Positions 1 to 6,818 of a DNA stretch of 14,071 nucleotides are shown here, in pieces. Made by a program: the position numbers and the translations under genes. A model generated the notes under the pieces. The model saw only the letters and a program-made list of their open reading frames with translations. It did not search any database and had not been told where the DNA came from. Numbering within the stretch: position 1 is the first letter of the stretch; every line of letters begins with the position of its first letter. The stretch is from assembly GCA_938016505.1 (NCBI GenBank), contig CALLWN010000308.1, positions 1 to 14,071 of the forward strand, read 5' to 3'. The stretch comes from an uncultured Sphingomonadaceae bacterium. GTDB lineage: Bacteria; Pseudomonadota; Alphaproteobacteria; Sphingomonadales; Sphingomonadaceae.

Positions 1-1
1 C

Positions 2-180
2 GGAGGCGGACCCGACCGACGGCGCGCGCGCAAGCGGCCGGAGCGACGGCGCAGCCGTCGTCTCCGGACTCGCTGAAGCTCCGGCCGGCGGGCCGCCCGC
101 AGGGGCGGCTTTGCCGACCCGGGAGGCGGACCCGACCGACGGCGCGCGCGCAAGCGGCCGGAGCGACGGCGCAGCCGTCG
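2..180. repeat. 120-bp-period tandem direct repeat (about 1.7 copies) with internal hairpins
   Basis: Bases 2-60 are identical to 122-180. The next bases (61-91 versus 181-211) are also clearly related but diverged, so the period is 120 bp, a multiple of three. Each copy ends in a short perfect hairpin: arms 44-50 and 54-60 around GCA, and arms 164-170 and 174-180 around the same loop. A further hairpin lies at 92-109, with 7-bp arms and loop GCAG. The exact identity of 59 bases suggests a recent duplication or gene conversion. The first copy runs off the window edge, so more copies may exist. Confidence 0.9.
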
Positions 181-226
181 CCGCCGGACCCGCTGGAGCA
201 CCCGCCGGCAGCGCCCCGGCGCTCAC
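2..226 (-). CDS. Partial Ala/Pro-rich reading frame after rdgB (possible N-terminus of the next operon gene)
   Basis: A GTG codon at 226-224 overlaps the rdgB stop as GTGA, the usual arrangement for translational coupling, and the frame stays open for 75 codons to the window edge. The predicted peptide is almost only Ala, Pro, Gly, Ser and Arg. It contains a 40-residue repeat: residues 17-35 ([19 protein letters not shown]) recur identically as residues 57-75. No enzyme domain is visible in the part present. In related genomes the gene after rph-rdgB is often hemW, a radical-SAM haem chaperone, so this could be a low-complexity N-terminal extension of HemW. It could equally be an intergenic repeat that happens to be open, since high GC leaves the other minus-strand frames open here too. 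No strong Shine-Dalgarno is visible. The gene identity is inference from neighbours only. Confidence 0.33.
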   Translation of the reverse strand, partial: MSAGALPAGAPAGPAATAAPSLRPLARAPSVGSASRVGKAAPAGGPPAGASASPETTAAPSLRPLARAPSVGSAS

Positions 227-831
227 CCGCCCCAGGCCTCGACCAGCTTCGCAAACGCCCGCGCCCGGTGGCTGATCGCGTGCTTCTTCGCCGGCTCCAT
301 CTCGCCAAAGGTCAGGGATTGGCCGTCCGCCACGAACATCGGGTCGTAGCCGAACCCGCGCGCACCCCGCGGCGGCCACACCAGCACGCCCGGGCAGCGC
401 CCCTCGAACAGCGCATGGCGGCCGTCGGGCCAGGCCAGCGCCAGCGTGCAGTGAAAGGCCGCGGTGCGCGGCACACCCGGCCCGAGCGCCTCGAGCCGGT
501 CCTCCACCTTGCGCATCGCAAGGTCCCAGTCCCGCCCCTGCCCGGTCTCGGCCCAGTCGGCCGTGTGGACGCCCGGCGCGCCGCCAAGGGCGTCGACACA
601 CAGCCCCGAATCGTCGGCAAGCGCCGGCAGGCCCGCGCCCTCGGCGGCGAAGCGCGCCTTCAGAAGCGCATTGCCGGCAAAGCTCGCCTCGGTCTCGGCC
701 GGCTCGGCGAGCCCGAGGCTCCCGGCCGCAATGCACTCCACCCCGAGCGGGGCGAGCAGCGCCGCGATCTCGTCGAGCTTGCCGGGGTTGTGGGTCGCAA
801 TCACCAGCCGCTCCGGGCGCGGCAGCGTCAT
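223..831 (-). CDS. rdgB: XTP/dITP diphosphatase (non-canonical purine NTP pyrophosphatase)
   Basis: A cytosolic house-cleaning enzyme of the HAM1/RdgB (ITPase) family. It hydrolyses ITP, dITP and XTP to monophosphates and pyrophosphate, keeping deaminated purines out of DNA and RNA. The 202-residue product is full length. Visible family motifs are the N-terminal substrate loop THNPGK (13-18), the DDSGL catalytic and metal motif (73-77), the FGYDP loop (160-164) and the C-terminal SHRARA segment (from 187). The ATG at 831-829 overlaps the rph stop as ATGA, a 4-bp overlap implying coupled translation in an rph-rdgB operon. A longer open frame runs upstream into rph, but the family motifs start only after this ATG. 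The TGA at 225-223 in turn overlaps a possible GTG start of a following gene. Confidence 0.96.
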   Translation of the reverse strand: MTLPRPERLVIATHNPGKLDEIAALLAPLGVECIAAGSLGLAEPAETEASFAGNALLKARFAAEGAGLPALADDSGLCVDALGGAPGVHTADWAETGQGRDWDLAMRKVEDRLEALGPGVPRTAAFHCTLALAWPDGRHALFEGRCPGVLVWPPRGARGFGYDPMFVADGQSLTFGEMEPAKKHAISHRARAFAKLVEAWGG

Positions 832-1544
832 CGCCCCACCGCCGCGCGCTGCTTCGCGAAAATCTCCGCGCAGCCGATCCGGGCAAGCCGCAGCAGGCGC
901 AGCAGCGTCTCCTCGTCGAACGGGTCCTTCTCTGCAGTCGCCTGCACCTCGACGAGATGGTCGTCCGAGGTCAGCACGAAATTGCCGTCGGTCATCGCCG
1001 CGGAATCCTCGGCATAGTCGAGGTCGAGCACGGGCACGCCCTCGAACACCCCGCACGAGACGGCAGCCACGGCGCGCGGCAGCGGGTCGGCCGCGAACGG
1101 GGTTTCGGCGTGGATCCGGTCGAGCGCCAGCCGCAGCGCGACCCACGCCCCCGAGATCGCGGCCGTGCGGGTCCCGCCGTCGGCCTGGAGCACGTCGCAG
1201 TCGAGGGTCACCTGCCGCTCGCCAAGCGCCTTGAGGTCGGTCACGGCACGCAATGACCGGCCAATCAGCCGCTGGATTTCCTGGGTCCGCCCCGACTGCT
1301 TCCCGCGCGCCGCCTCGCGGTCGCCGCGCGTGTGGGTGGCGCGCGGCAGCATCCCATATTCGGCCGTCACCCAGCCCTCGCCCTTGCCGCGCAGCCACGG
1401 CGGCAGCCGGTCCTCGACCGAGGCCGTCACCAGCACATGGGTCAGGCCGAACTTGACCAGCGCCGACCCCTCGGCATGGGGGTTCACGCCGGGAATGATC
1501 TCGACGGGGCGCATCATGTCGGGCGCGCGGCCGGAAGGGCGCAT
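828..1544 (-). CDS. rph: Ribonuclease PH
   Basis: A phosphorolytic 3'-5' exoribonuclease that trims the 3' ends of tRNA precursors and some other RNAs using inorganic phosphate. It acts as a ring-shaped hexamer in the cytosol. The 238-residue product matches the usual family length from first to last residue. It begins MRPSGR and contains the conserved segments [36 protein letters not shown] and EDSAAMTD, all typical of intact RNase PH. The start at 1544 is supported by GGAAAG at 1558-1553, eight bases upstream, and by agreement with the family N-terminus. It is the first gene of a minus-strand operon with rdgB and is transcribed away from hrcA. A likely promoter lies at 1607-1579. Confidence 0.97.
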   Translation of the reverse strand: MRPSGRAPDMMRPVEIIPGVNPHAEGSALVKFGLTHVLVTASVEDRLPPWLRGKGEGWVTAEYGMLPRATHTRGDREAARGKQSGRTQEIQRLIGRSLRAVTDLKALGERQVTLDCDVLQADGGTRTAAISGAWVALRLALDRIHAETPFAADPLPRAVAAVSCGVFEGVPVLDLDYAEDSAAMTDGNFVLTSDDHLVEVQATAEKDPFDEETLLRLLRLARIGCAEIFAKQRAAVGR

Positions 1545-1578
1545 GGGCTTGGCTTTCCGATGGTGTATGCACCCGGCG

Positions 1579-1607
1579 CTCTAGCGGGCCCGCCGGTCCA
1601 GTTGCAA
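1579..1607 (-). promoter_or_regulatory. Predicted housekeeping promoter of rph-rdgB
   Basis: On the minus strand a TTGCAA -35 element (1607-1602) is followed after exactly 17 bases by CTAGAG (1584-1579). With the preceding G this reads GCTAGAGC, close to the GCTANAWC -10 consensus described for Caulobacter housekeeping promoters. Transcription would begin near 1572, giving a leader of about 28 nt that includes the rph ribosome binding site. Predicted by eye only. Confidence 0.45.
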
Positions 1608-1616
1608 CCGACCGGC
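1592..1616. promoter_or_regulatory. 25-bp dyad in the rph/hrcA divergent spacer (candidate operator)
   Basis: Seven-base arms GCCGGTC (1592-1598) and GACCGGC (1610-1616) are perfectly complementary and flank an 11-base centre that itself contains the palindrome GTTGCAAC (1601-1608). The dyad covers the predicted rph -35 element, so a bound protein would be placed to block that promoter. It is not a CIRCE element, so HrcA binding here is not indicated. The binding protein is unknown. Confidence 0.4.
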
Positions 1617-1640
1617 AGGCAACCGGCGCCCGCCGCCCGG

Positions 1641-1668
1641 TTGAGACAGGCGTCCCGATCTTCTAGAT
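1641..1668 (+). promoter_or_regulatory. Weak candidate promoter of hrcA
   Basis: TTGAGA (1641-1646) is followed after 16 bases by CTAGAT (1663-1668). The spacing and -35 are reasonable and the -10 is only moderate. Transcription would start about five bases before the hrcA ATG, giving an almost leaderless message. This fits the lack of a Shine-Dalgarno before hrcA but could also mean the call is wrong. No CIRCE repeat is present. Confidence 0.3.
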
Positions 1669-1679
1669 GAGCCGGCGCG

Positions 1680-2744
1680 ATGCAACCCGGCACGCTCCCA
1701 AAGGCCGACCAGACGTCGGGCACGATCGGCGATCTCTCCGAGCGGGCCCGCGCAATCTTCCGCGACATCGTCGAAGCCTATCTCGCTTCGGGCGAGCCGG
1801 TCGGCTCGCGCACGCTCGCCCGCCAGGGCGGGCTCAACCTCTCGGCCGCATCGATCCGCAATGTCATGCAGGATCTCGAGGAGCTCGGCCTGCTCGAGGC
1901 CCCCCACAGCTCGGCCGGGCGGATGCCGACCGAGCGGGGCCTTCGCCTGTTCGTCGACGCGATGATGCAGGTGGCCGAGCCGAGCCCCGACGAGGTCGCG
2001 ACGATCGAGGCCGAGGCACGCGCCAGCGGCACCAGCCTCGAGGAAATCCTCGCCCGCACCACCGGCGCGCTCTCGGGCCTCGCCCAGTGCGCTGCCGTGG
2101 TGGTCGCACCCAAGGCCGATGCGGTCATCCGCCAGCTGAGCCTCGTGCCGCTGGCGCCCGCCAGGCTGCTTTCCGTGCTGGTCGGCGCCGACGGCAGTGT
2201 CGAGAACCGGATCATCGAGCTTGCGGAGCCGCTTGCCGAAGCCGCGGTCAGGCAGGCCGAGGCCTACATGAACGCCCGGCTCTCGGGGCTGACGCTTGCC
2301 GACGCGGCAGAGCGGCTGCGCGCCGAAATCGCAACCGGCCGCGCCGAGCTCGACCGGCTGACCGCCAGCCTCGTCGAGGAAGGGCTTGCCGCCTGGAGCC
2401 GCGACGCCAGCGGCCCGGTCCTCATCGTCCGCGGCCAGGCCCATCTCCTCGATTCGGCCGATCTCGACCGCGCCCGGCGCCTTCTCGAGGAGCTCGAGAC
2501 CAAGGCCCAGCTCGCCCGCCTGCTCGACGAGGCGCGCGCCGCCGACGCACTCAAGATCTTCATCGGCGCCGAAACCAGGCTGTTCGCCCTGTCCGGCTCG
2601 TCGGTGGTGGCAGCGCCCTATCGCGGCGCCGATGGCCGGGTGGTTGGCGTTGTCGGCGTGATCGGCCCAACCCGGTTGAACTATGCCCGGGTCGTGCCCA
2701 TGGTCGATTTCACCGCCAGCCGGCTTTCCAGACTGATGGGTTGA
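1680..2744 (+). CDS. hrcA: Heat-inducible transcription repressor HrcA
   Basis: HrcA is the repressor that binds CIRCE operators and, in many bacteria, controls groESL and sometimes dnaK. Its activity depends on the GroE chaperonin. The 354-residue product is normal length. It has an N-terminal winged-helix region (about residues 20-95, including GEPVGSRTLA, SIRNVMQDLEELG and SSAGRMPTERGLRLF), a central GAF-like part, and the conserved C-terminal segment VGVIGPTRLNYARVVPMVDF near the end. The ATG at 1680 is the only reasonable in-frame start before the winged helix, although no good Shine-Dalgarno precedes it. Two bases separate its stop from grpE, so the two are co-transcribed. No CIRCE inverted repeat was seen upstream of hrcA, grpE or dnaK, so its main target is probably elsewhere. 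Confidence 0.95.
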   Translation: MQPGTLPKADQTSGTIGDLSERARAIFRDIVEAYLASGEPVGSRTLARQGGLNLSAASIRNVMQDLEELGLLEAPHSSAGRMPTERGLRLFVDAMMQVAEPSPDEVATIEAEARASGTSLEEILARTTGALSGLAQCAAVVVAPKADAVIRQLSLVPLAPARLLSVLVGADGSVENRIIELAEPLAEAAVRQAEAYMNARLSGLTLADAAERLRAEIATGRAELDRLTASLVEEGLAAWSRDASGPVLIVRGQAHLLDSADLDRARRLLEELETKAQLARLLDEARAADALKIFIGAETRLFALSGSSVVAAPYRGADGRVVGVVGVIGPTRLNYARVVPMVDFTASRLSRLMG

Positions 2745-2746
2745 AC

Positions 2747-3268
2747 ATGACCGAAGACACGACCGATGTGACCGAAGACCTCCCCCTCGAAGAGCAGCTG
2801 CGGCTCGCCCGCGAGGAAATCGTCGCCCTGACCGCCGCGCGCGACTTCGAGCGCGACCAGGCCCTTCGCGCCATCGCGGAGGCGCAGAATACCCGCACCC
2901 GGCTCGAGCGGGAGAAGGCCGAAGCCGTCGCCTATGCAGCGACCGGCTTCGCCCGCGACATGCTGGTCGTCGCCGACAATCTCGAGCGCGCGCTGGCCAG
3001 CCTGCCGCAGGCGCCCGACGACGCGCTCAAGCCGCTGGTCCAGGGGCTCGAGGCAGTCCAGCGCGAGATGCTCCAGGTGTTCGAGCGGCACGGCATCCGC
3101 CGGGTCGAGGCCGTGGGTCTGCCCCTTGACCCGATGCAGCACCAGGCGATGGTCGAGGTTGAAAGCGAGGCTGCGCCGGGCACCGTCGTCGCCGAGCTCC
3201 AGGCGGGCTGGCTCCTGAAGGACCGGCTGCTCCGCCCCGCGCTCGTCAGCGTCGCGAGAGCCAGCTGA
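2747..3268 (+). CDS. grpE: Nucleotide exchange factor GrpE
   Basis: GrpE is the cytosolic co-chaperone that releases ADP from DnaK and resets the Hsp70 folding cycle. The 173-residue product has an acidic start and a long helical, coiled-coil-forming region (about residues 15-60, with repeated E/R/A heptads). A conserved core follows (FARDMLVVADNLERAL), and the C-terminal beta domain carries the signature around DPMQHQAM, PGTVVAELQAGWLLKDRLLRPALVSVA. The length is slightly short but complete. The ATG follows the hrcA stop after two bases with no clear ribosome binding site of its own, which fits coupled translation. It is separated from dnaK by three unrelated genes, so the Hsp70 system here is split into two transcription units. 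Confidence 0.95.
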   Translation: MTEDTTDVTEDLPLEEQLRLAREEIVALTAARDFERDQALRAIAEAQNTRTRLEREKAEAVAYAATGFARDMLVVADNLERALASLPQAPDDALKPLVQGLEAVQREMLQVFERHGIRRVEAVGLPLDPMQHQAMVEVESEAAPGTVVAELQAGWLLKDRLLRPALVSVARAS

Positions 3269-3306
3269 TCGGCCGGCAGGGCCAGCGAGAAGGGAGGGAC
3301 ACCGCC

Positions 3307-3630
3307 ATGCTCGTCATCATGGGGCGCGCCGAGACCGATCCGGCAACGCTACCCGAACTGCGCGCCGCGCTCGCCGAGATGATGGCAGCAACCCGCACCG
3401 AGGCGGGCTGCCTTGCCTATTCGCTCTCGGTCGAGGATGAAGGCGGCCCCGACCGGCCGGCGGTGATCGCAATCGGCGAGCGCTGGGCCGACATCGACTC
3501 GCTTCGCGCCCATCTTGCGGCACCCCACATGGCCGCGTTCAATCGCCGGGCAGCGGGCAGGATCAGGAACCTCGACGTGAAGCTCTACCGCGTCGCCGAG
3601 GAGCTGCCCTTCCCGTCGCCCGCCTCCTGA
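3307..3630 (+). CDS. Antibiotic biosynthesis monooxygenase (ABM)-domain protein, YgiN-like
   Basis: A 107-residue single-domain protein that fits the ABM dimeric alpha-beta barrel family. The sequence runs from a short beta strand (LVIMGRAE) through a helix (LPELRAALAEMMAATRTEAGCLAY), then a strand with ERW, a helix beginning DSLRAHLAAPHMAAF, and a final strand ([10 protein letters not shown]). This is the usual order in the family. Members include quinol monooxygenases and small stress-related oxidoreductases that act without added cofactors, but many are uncharacterised, so the substrate cannot be named. A strong Shine-Dalgarno AGGGAGG (3291-3297) sits nine bases before the ATG. The gene is 38 bases after grpE and could be read in the same transcript. 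Its last 46 bases overlap the 3' end of the convergent gene. Confidence 0.85.
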   Translation: MLVIMGRAETDPATLPELRAALAEMMAATRTEAGCLAYSLSVEDEGGPDRPAVIAIGERWADIDSLRAHLAAPHMAAFNRRAAGRIRNLDVKLYRVAEELPFPSPAS

Positions 3631-4166
3631 TCGCGGCGGCCAAGGCCGGCTGCGAAAGGCAGCAGCGCCAGATAGGCGGCGAGCGGCGGCCGACCGGGCA
3701 GGCTCCAGCCCTCGGCAAGCATGTAGGCCTCGCGGACAATCTCGGCCTGCTGCTCGAGCCCATAGGCGTGGAACGGCTTGCCCGGCACCAGCGGCAGGTA
3801 GCGGTAGCGCGCAAGGGGCGGGCGCCGCCACCTGAGGTCGATGCCCTGCTGGTGCTGGAACACATGGACAAGCTCGTGGACGAAATGGGCGCGAAGGGCG
3901 AGCGGCTCGGCGCTGAAATCCTCGGACCAGTCGCTGCCCCCCGGGTGGAACCACAGGTGACCGTCCGGCGCCATCGCAATCCACTTCGGCTGCCAGAACC
4001 ACCATTTGGCCCGGTGCAGCCGAACGCCATCGCATGCCAGCGCGCCGCCAAACACCTTCCCGGCAAGCGCCCGCTCCCCTGCGGTCAGCCCCCGGCTGCC
4101 GCCCGTCGCCGTGCCGGCGTCAGTGCTGGTGGCCGCTGGCGTTTCCGGGCGCCCGGGCTTCGGCAT
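3585..4166 (-). CDS. Putative HExxH zinc metallopeptidase-like protein ('vgr-related' family)
   Basis: A 193-residue protein with a clear zinc-binding motif HELVH (97-101) inside [12 protein letters not shown]. Downstream, [13 protein letters not shown] (from 136) offers Glu138 or Glu142 as a third ligand, as in DUF4157-like domains. Aromatic segments KWWFWQPK and HLWFHPGG precede the motif. There is no signal peptide or membrane segment. Similar proteins in sphingomonads are, as I recall, annotated 'vgr-related'. Substrate and function are unknown, and proteolysis is an inference from the motif. The ATG at 4166-4164 lies inside the PCu(A)C gene, giving a 47-bp overlap. No alternative ATG or GTG was found between it and the conserved [15 protein letters not shown] region, so the first 25 or so residues may be a real extension. 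The TAG lies inside the convergent ABM gene, and the last 15 residues look poorly conserved. Confidence 0.8.
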   Translation of the reverse strand: MPKPGRPETPAATSTDAGTATGGSRGLTAGERALAGKVFGGALACDGVRLHRAKWWFWQPKWIAMAPDGHLWFHPGGSDWSEDFSAEPLALRAHFVHELVHVFQHQQGIDLRWRRPPLARYRYLPLVPGKPFHAYGLEQQAEIVREAYMLAEGWSLPGRPPLAAYLALLPFAAGLGRRDQEAGDGKGSSSATR

Positions 4167-4617
4167 TCACCGTCACTTCGCTGCCGCTTGCAAAGCTGAG
4201 CGTGACCGGCACCCGGTCCCCCGGCTTCAGCCCGGCCGCAAGATCAAACAGCATCAGGTGGTTGCCGCCGGGCGCAAAGCTGAGCCTGCCCGAGGCAGGC
4301 ACCTCGAACCGGCTCTCGGCGCGCATCCGCATCACGCCGTCGACCATGGCCATCGAATGCAGCTCGATCCGGCCGGCGCGCGGCGAGGAGGCGGCCACCA
4401 GCGCGTCACCCGGCGTTGCCGCAAGCTCGAAATAGCCGGCCGCCGGCCGGCCGGCGGCCGCAGGCAGGCGCACCCAGGCCCCCGACACCTTCGGCGCCCC
4501 GGCCTGCGCCATGGCCGGCACGACCCCGGTGCCGCCGGCGAGCGCCGCCGCCAGGAGCGTGGCCGCAAGCGCAAAGGCGGCAAGGCCGAACGGCCGTGTC
4601 TGCAGGATCGGTCGCAT
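4120..4617 (-). CDS. Periplasmic copper chaperone, PCu(A)C family
   Basis: PCu(A)C proteins carry Cu(I) in the periplasm and help metallate the CuA centre of cytochrome c oxidase. The 165-residue product begins with a basic, hydrophobic signal peptide ending AMAQA before GAP (cleavage near residue 39). The mature domain matches the copper motif H(M)X10MX21HXM exactly: His87 and Met98 are ten residues apart, His120 follows 21 residues later, and Met122 is next but one. The C-terminus, GNASGHQH, adds two histidines that might bind metal. Three consecutive ATG codons occur at 4623-4615. The third (4617) is preferred because GGAG at 4627-4624 is then six bases away, whereas the first ATG abuts it. 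The gene diverges from dnaK and overlaps the metallopeptidase gene downstream by 47 bp, suggesting a two-gene metal-related operon. Confidence 0.92.
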   Translation of the reverse strand: MRPILQTRPFGLAAFALAATLLAAALAGGTGVVPAMAQAGAPKVSGAWVRLPAAAGRPAAGYFELAATPGDALVAASSPRAGRIELHSMAMVDGVMRMRAESRFEVPASGRLSFAPGGNHLMLFDLAAGLKPGDRVPVTLSFASGSEVTVNAEARAPGNASGHQH

Positions 4618-4623
4618 CATCAT

Positions 4624-4627
4624 CTCC
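4624..4627 (-). promoter_or_regulatory. Ribosome binding site choosing the third of three ATG codons
   Basis: GGAG (4627-4624) directly touches the first of three tandem ATG codons and lies three bases from the second and six from the third. Only the third (4617-4615) has normal spacing, so translation of the copper chaperone probably starts there. Confidence 0.6.
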
Positions 4628-4642
4628 AGTCTCGTGAAGATC

Positions 4643-4671
4643 GCATAGGGATGTGCCCGACCGCGTTGCAA
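4643..4671 (-). promoter_or_regulatory. Predicted promoter of the copper-chaperone operon
   Basis: TTGCAA (4671-4666) and CTATGC (4648-4643) are separated by 17 bases on the minus strand. The start would lie near 4636, giving a leader of about 19 nt that contains the GGAG site. The -35 is embedded in GTTGCAAC, the same octamer as at the predicted rph promoter. Confidence 0.4.
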
Positions 4672-4733
4672 CACCCCAATTTGTCGCGAGCCACCCGCGC
4701 CTGCTGCAATCGCGCCGCCTGCGCCCGCGGCCC

Positions 4734-4761
4734 ATTGATGCAGCCAGGTCCCCACCTATAT
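4734..4761 (+). promoter_or_regulatory. RpoH (sigma-32)-type heat-shock promoter of dnaK
   Basis: ATTG (4734-4737), 17 bases, then CCTATAT (4755-4761). The alphaproteobacterial RpoH consensus is close to CTTG-N17-CYTATNT, so the -10 matches fully and the -35 in three of four bases with ideal spacing. Transcription would begin near 4768, leaving a leader of about 95 nt before dnaK. Heat induction of dnaK through RpoH is the norm in proteobacteria. The assignment is by eye. Confidence 0.6.
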
Positions 4762-4813
4762 CCCGGAAGCCGGGCGGAACCCGCCACCGGCAGACGCGAC
4801 ACAGGCAGGCAAC

Positions 4814-4839
4814 CGGCCGCGCAGCACATCTGCCGGCCG
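4814..4839 (+). promoter_or_regulatory. Stem-loop in the dnaK leader
   Basis: A stem of ten base pairs with one bulged C (4820): arms 4814-4824 and 4830-4839, loop CACAT (4825-4829). It ends ten bases before the AAGGA ribosome binding site (4849-4853), so it does not cover that site. It may stabilise the message or be a chance structure of GC-rich DNA. Confidence 0.35.
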
Positions 4840-4863
4840 CAACGGAACAAGGACGGCAGAGGC

Positions 4864-6765
<1,902 letters not shown>

Positions 6766-6774
6766 CACGCGTGA

Positions 6775-6797
6775 CCGGGGAGGCGGCGCCTCCCCGG
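6775..6797 (+). terminator. GC-rich hairpin between dnaK and dnaJ (attenuator or processing site)
   Basis: Ten perfectly paired bases (6775-6784 with 6788-6797) close a GGC loop. No T-tract follows, so it is not a standard intrinsic terminator. It lies 7 bases after the dnaK TGA codon and 8 bases before the dnaJ ribosome binding site. It could protect the 3' end of dnaK mRNA and lower dnaJ expression, a known way to make more DnaK than DnaJ from one operon. The role is inferred from position. Confidence 0.5.
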
Positions 6798-6818
6798 ACC
6801 GTCTGAGGGGCCGGCCGC

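Noticed and set aside
832..1572. In-frame extension of rdgB upstream through rph
   Set aside because: The added residues are a frame shadow of rph, and RdgB family similarity begins at the ATG at 831.
1573..1590. A GCGCTCTAG-like sequence resembling a CIRCE half-site
   Set aside because: There is no matching GAGTGCTAA-type half at nine bases and the bases are better explained as the rph -10 region.
4437..4460. A 24-bp perfect GC-only palindrome
   Set aside because: It lies inside the copper-chaperone coding sequence where it encodes an Ala/Gly/Arg/Pro stretch; overlapping CCGG/GGCC tetramers make this likely by chance at high GC.
4006..4863. In-frame extension of dnaK upstream to 4006
   Set aside because: It would cross the copper chaperone and the promoter region; the canonical [10 protein letters not shown] start at 4864 with a ribosome binding site is clear.
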